Shown here one piece after another: positions 61,570 through 64,000 of a stretch of DNA of 64,000 nt; position 1 is the stretch's first letter, and every line of letters begins with the position of its first letter. This DNA is from Fibrella arboris. Its GTDB lineage: Bacteria > Bacteroidota > Bacteroidia > Cytophagales > Spirosomataceae. The stretch is taken from contig NZ_JBGGWE010000019.1 in NCBI RefSeq assembly GCF_041321095.1, forward strand, positions 1-64,000, given 5' to 3'. A program made the position numbers and the translations under genes. A model generated the notes under the pieces. The model was not told where the DNA came from, did no database searches, and saw nothing but the letters and a program-made list of their open reading frames with translations.

Positions 61570-63234
61570 CTACACTGCTTCAGCCAATGCCTTCGCGCCA
61601 GATACGTTCTCTACGAAAGCGCCAAGTTTCAGATACTTCTGATACAGCGTTTCGTACACAGCCACCTGTTCAGGACGGGGTGAATACGAGGCATCGAAAC
61701 CGGAGCCCATCGCCTGTTGCGCTTCAGCCAACGAGGGATGTACGCCCGCCGCTACCGCCGCACACATGGCAGCACCAAGCGCACAGGCCTGATCAGCCTG
61801 CGCCACCTGAATGGGTTTGTTCAGCACATCGGCCAGCGTCTGCATCACAAACGGCGATTTTTTGGCCACGCCACCAATGGCAATCACTTTTTTGATGGGG
61901 ACTCCTTCATCAATGAACCGATCGACAATGCTGCGCGAGCCGAAAGCCGTGGCTTCTACCAGCGCTTTGAATACCTGCGCGGCGTCGGTCCCCAGATTCA
62001 GGCCCGAAATAGCCGCTTTCAGCGTGTGGTTGGCGTCGGGCGTGCGGCGGCCGTTGATCCAGTCGAGGGCAATGATGTCGTTCGGGGTGACGGGTAGTTG
62101 AGCGGCCTGTTCCGAGAGGTGCGGAATCAGTTTGCTCATCATCGTGTCGGCGGCTTCGGTACCCAGCAGATCGCGAACCGGGCCGGTGAGCAGGCGGGCA
62201 AACCAGGCGTAGAGGTCACCAAAGGCCGACTGCCCCGCTTCCATACCCAGCATACCCGGTGCCACAGAGCCATCGACCTGGCCGCAGATACCCCGGATGA
62301 GCCGATGGCCTATTTCTTCATTCGGTGCCATGAGAATATCGCAGGTCGACGTACCCATGATCCGGACGAAGGTGTACGGTTCAATCTCGGCCCCTACCGC
62401 ACCCATGTGCGCATCGAAAGCCCCCACGCCAATGACCACGTCGGTGGAGAGGCCGAGTTTCTCAGCCCATTCAGCCGAGAGGTTACCCATCGCTTCGTCG
62501 GCTGTGTAGGTGTCGGTAAACAGGCGATCACGCAAACCGGATAGCAGGGGATCTAGTCTGGTCAGGAATTCATCAGAAGGCAGACCGTCAAATTCGCTAT
62601 GCCAGAGCGCCTTGTGCCCCGCCGCGCAACGCGACCGGCGCAACGTCAGCGGATCGGTGTTGCCCGTCAGCACGGCCGATACCCAGTCGCAATGTTCGAC
62701 CCACGAAAAAGCGTGTTCACGTACCTGCTCGTCGACCCGAAGTGTCCGCAGCATCTTGGCCCAATACCACTCCGACGAATAAATACCGCCAACGTACTTG
62801 GTATAATCAGTGTCCCAGTGATGAGCCAGGTTATTGATTTCCTCGGCTTCAGCATTGGCCGTATGGTCTTTCCAGAGAATGAACATACCGTTGGGATTCC
62901 CCTCAAAATCGGGCCGCAGCGCCAGCGGCAGGCCAGTTTTATCGACCGCAACGGGCGTTGAACCGGTTGTATCGATAGCTATTCCAACCACTTGCGAACG
63001 TACCTCAGCGGGCGCATTGGCTAATGCCCCGTTGATACTTGCCTCCAGCCCTTCGAGGTAATCGAGCGGATGCTGACGGAATTGCGACTGGGCGGGATTG
63101 CAGTATAGTCCCTGTTTCCAGCGGGCATATTCATGCACGTGTGTGCCAGCAGCCTCCCCTGTTTGAGCATTGACTAGTAACGCCCGTACCGAATCGGTAC
63201 CAAAATCGACGCCAATGACGTACTGACTCTTCAT
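61570..63234 (-). CDS. araB: Ribulokinase
   Basis: FGGY kinase that phosphorylates L-ribulose. VIGVDFGTDSVRALLVNAQTGE is the phosphate motif, with ARWKQGLYCNPAQSQFRQHP typical of AraB. IDTTGSTPVAV, LWKDHTANAEAEEI, FDAHMGAVGAEI, MGTSTCDILMAP and GGVAKKSPFVMQTLADVLN (nucleotide) follow. 554 residues is the AraB length, clearly longer than the xylulokinase at 2088. First gene of the araB-araA-GH51-araD set. Confidence 0.96.
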   Translation of the reverse strand: MKSQYVIGVDFGTDSVRALLVNAQTGEAAGTHVHEYARWKQGLYCNPAQSQFRQHPLDYLEGLEASINGALANAPAEVRSQVVGIAIDTTGSTPVAVDKTGLPLALRPDFEGNPNGMFILWKDHTANAEAEEINNLAHHWDTDYTKYVGGIYSSEWYWAKMLRTLRVDEQVREHAFSWVEHCDWVSAVLTGNTDPLTLRRSRCAAGHKALWHSEFDGLPSDEFLTRLDPLLSGLRDRLFTDTYTADEAMGNLSAEWAEKLGLSTDVVIGVGAFDAHMGAVGAEIEPYTFVRIMGTSTCDILMAPNEEIGHRLIRGICGQVDGSVAPGMLGMEAGQSAFGDLYAWFARLLTGPVRDLLGTEAADTMMSKLIPHLSEQAAQLPVTPNDIIALDWINGRRTPDANHTLKAAISGLNLGTDAAQVFKALVEATAFGSRSIVDRFIDEGVPIKKVIAIGGVAKKSPFVMQTLADVLNKPIQVAQADQACALGAAMCAAVAAGVHPSLAEAQQAMGSGFDASYSPRPEQVAVYETLYQKYLKLGAFVENVSGAKALAEAV

Positions 63235-63274
63235 AGTATTGTTTATTCGTTCTGAACGAGTTTAGGGGGTAATC

Positions 63275-63310
63275 TTTTTGTCATCCCGACCAAAGGCGGG
63301 ATGACAAAAA
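63275..63310. terminator. Terminator-like hairpin upstream of araB
   Basis: Exact 14-bp arms (63275-63288 and 63297-63310) with T5 and A5 ends and an 8-base loop, GC-rich in the middle. It lies 41 bases before the araB start, so it may end transcription from the GH43 side or act as a regulated leader hairpin. Confidence 0.85.
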
Positions 63311-63461
63311 ACTGTTTTACTTCACGTTTAGGATTCTCTAACATCTTCAGCTCACGACTTGCACTCACCAAAGAACCCCAATCTACCCTTCTAACTGCAA
63401 CGTGTATTTTCTACACAATTTACGGCAGCAAAAGGTGTAAAGAATGTCTATTCCGCTAAAA

Positions 63462-63476
63462 GTGTCAATTTGACAC
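63462..63476. promoter_or_regulatory. Candidate operator, perfect 15-bp palindrome
   Basis: GTGTCAA-T-TTGACAC, seven-base arms around one base, in an AT-rich stretch between GH43 and araB. A further TTACAC/GTGTAA pair flanks it (63435-63486). Symmetry and place suit an arabinose-responsive regulator, but no regulator gene is visible in the window. Confidence 0.5.
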
Positions 63477-63519
63477 AATATTACACTTGTTCACTTTAGC
63501 CACGATACGCTTCAGTCAA

Positions 63520-63999
63520 TTATTCTTCCAGAATTGGCCAGCCTTTTCGGAATTTGAGCTGTCGGAACGCCAGTTTTGAACGGCCTTTATCCTCGGCATC
63601 GTAATAGTGAATCGACACGATGTTCTTTCCCCCTTCGCGAAGCAAACCAACGTGACCGGGGCCAATGTATTTCCCGTCGGTACGCAATACGATGGTGCCT
63701 CCACCGGCGGTCAAATCCCGGCCGGTTTGATCCAGAAATGGCCCAAGCGGGTTTTCTGACCGGCCAACCACAATGTAGTACGTGCTATTCAACCCTTTGC
63801 AACACAAGCCGTTATTAACAAACAAATAATAATAACGGCCCTCCTTGATCAGCGTAGCGGCTTCCCAATCTGACTCACGCCCACCGGCCACGCGCTTTAC
63901 CGGAGTTTTAGTTTTCCCGGTAAGGGTGTCGATCTCAGCCGCCCCGATGCCACCGTGGAATGAGCCGTAGACGAAATAGACCCGGCCATCGGTGTCGCG
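63520..63999 (-). CDS. GH43-family arabinanase/arabinofuranosidase, C-terminal part (runs off the window)
   Basis: The minus frame is open to the right edge. FVYGSFHGGIGAAEIDTLTGK, GGRESDWEAATLIKEGRYYYLFVNNGLCCKGLNSTYYIVVGRSENPLGPF and GGTIVLRTDGKYIGPGHVGLL match the five-bladed propeller of GH43 endo-arabinanases, including the catalytic-side EAATLIKEGRYYYLF strand and the GPGH His. The stop is at 63520. It would cut arabinan outside the cytoplasm and supply the ara genes. The start is beyond the window. Confidence 0.88.
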   Translation of the reverse strand, partial: RDTDGRVYFVYGSFHGGIGAAEIDTLTGKTKTPVKRVAGGRESDWEAATLIKEGRYYYLFVNNGLCCKGLNSTYYIVVGRSENPLGPFLDQTGRDLTAGGGTIVLRTDGKYIGPGHVGLLREGGKNIVSIHYYDAEDKGRSKLAFRQLKFRKGWPILEE

Positions 64000-64000
64000 C

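Larger units (their letters stand above)
63235..63519. other. 285-bp control region upstream of araB
   Basis: Holds a two-way terminator-like hairpin (63275-63310), then about 150 bases with no gene, then a candidate operator (63462-63476). The araB promoter should lie here on the minus strand. No gene is visible. Confidence 0.6.

Overview
The window looks like chromosomal DNA of a Bacteroidota bacterium of the order Cytophagales, most like Spirosoma or a close relative. This rests on gene content (DUF4126, DUF4260, GH92, the DUF4964-DUF5127-DUF4965-DUF1793 enzyme, a YfiT-type DinB protein, Bacteroidota-style SufB and AlaDH/Lrp pair), TAnnTTTG promoter boxes, few Shine-Dalgarno sequences and moderate GC. 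Genus is an inference. No rRNA, tRNA, CRISPR array or complete transposon was seen.

Layout. 1-2 kb: a decayed corner with the 3' end of an unidentified gene, a secreted Ig-like protein split by an amber codon and a lipoprotein split by an ochre codon. 2-8.3 kb: xylulokinase, a metallophosphoesterase, thymidylate synthase carrying a large in-frame phage-type nuclease-like insertion, a membrane protein and an M17 aminopeptidase. 8.4-13.9 kb: envelope polysaccharide genes (three GT2 glycosyltransferases, a hexapeptide acetyltransferase, a WecA-like initiator) and a broken exported-protein gene. 13.9-25.9 kb: pyruvate dehydrogenase E2, a lytic transglycosylase, an ABC exporter, an acyltransferase, PBP1A, MsrB, a YdcZ transporter, GNAT. 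26-26.8 kb: an AT-richer HEPN gene pair. 26.8-41.6 kb: a kinase-like protein, WaaA, a secreted glutaminase-A-type enzyme, HslV, a CHASE3 histidine kinase, PBP4, a beta-CASP RNase, AccA, UxuA and small membrane proteins. 41.6-42.3 kb: a toxin-antitoxin pair whose PIN toxin is frameshifted beside a perfect hairpin. 42.4-57.3 kb: SufB, an amylase-fold protein, an FAD reductase, GH92, an IPT/TIG lipoprotein, Lrp and alanine dehydrogenase, an epimerase. 57.4-64 kb: an arabinose/arabinan cluster (araD, GH51, araA, araB, GH43).

Physiology: an aerobic plant-polysaccharide degrader (xylulose, arabinan, alpha-mannan, hexuronate routes) with a standard Gram-negative envelope.

The strongest unusual signals are: (1) thyA with an insertion that is a net 268 codons longer than E. 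coli ThyA, in frame, with every catalytic residue kept; (2) a seven-base word, GGTACGT/ACGTACC, roughly eight-fold over-represented by my hand count, in all three codon frames and between genes; (3) at least ten intergenic long inverted repeats with arms of about 20-35 bp and mostly unrelated sequences; (4) the frameshifted PIN toxin with a 17-bp perfect hairpin six bases past an AAAG slip site.
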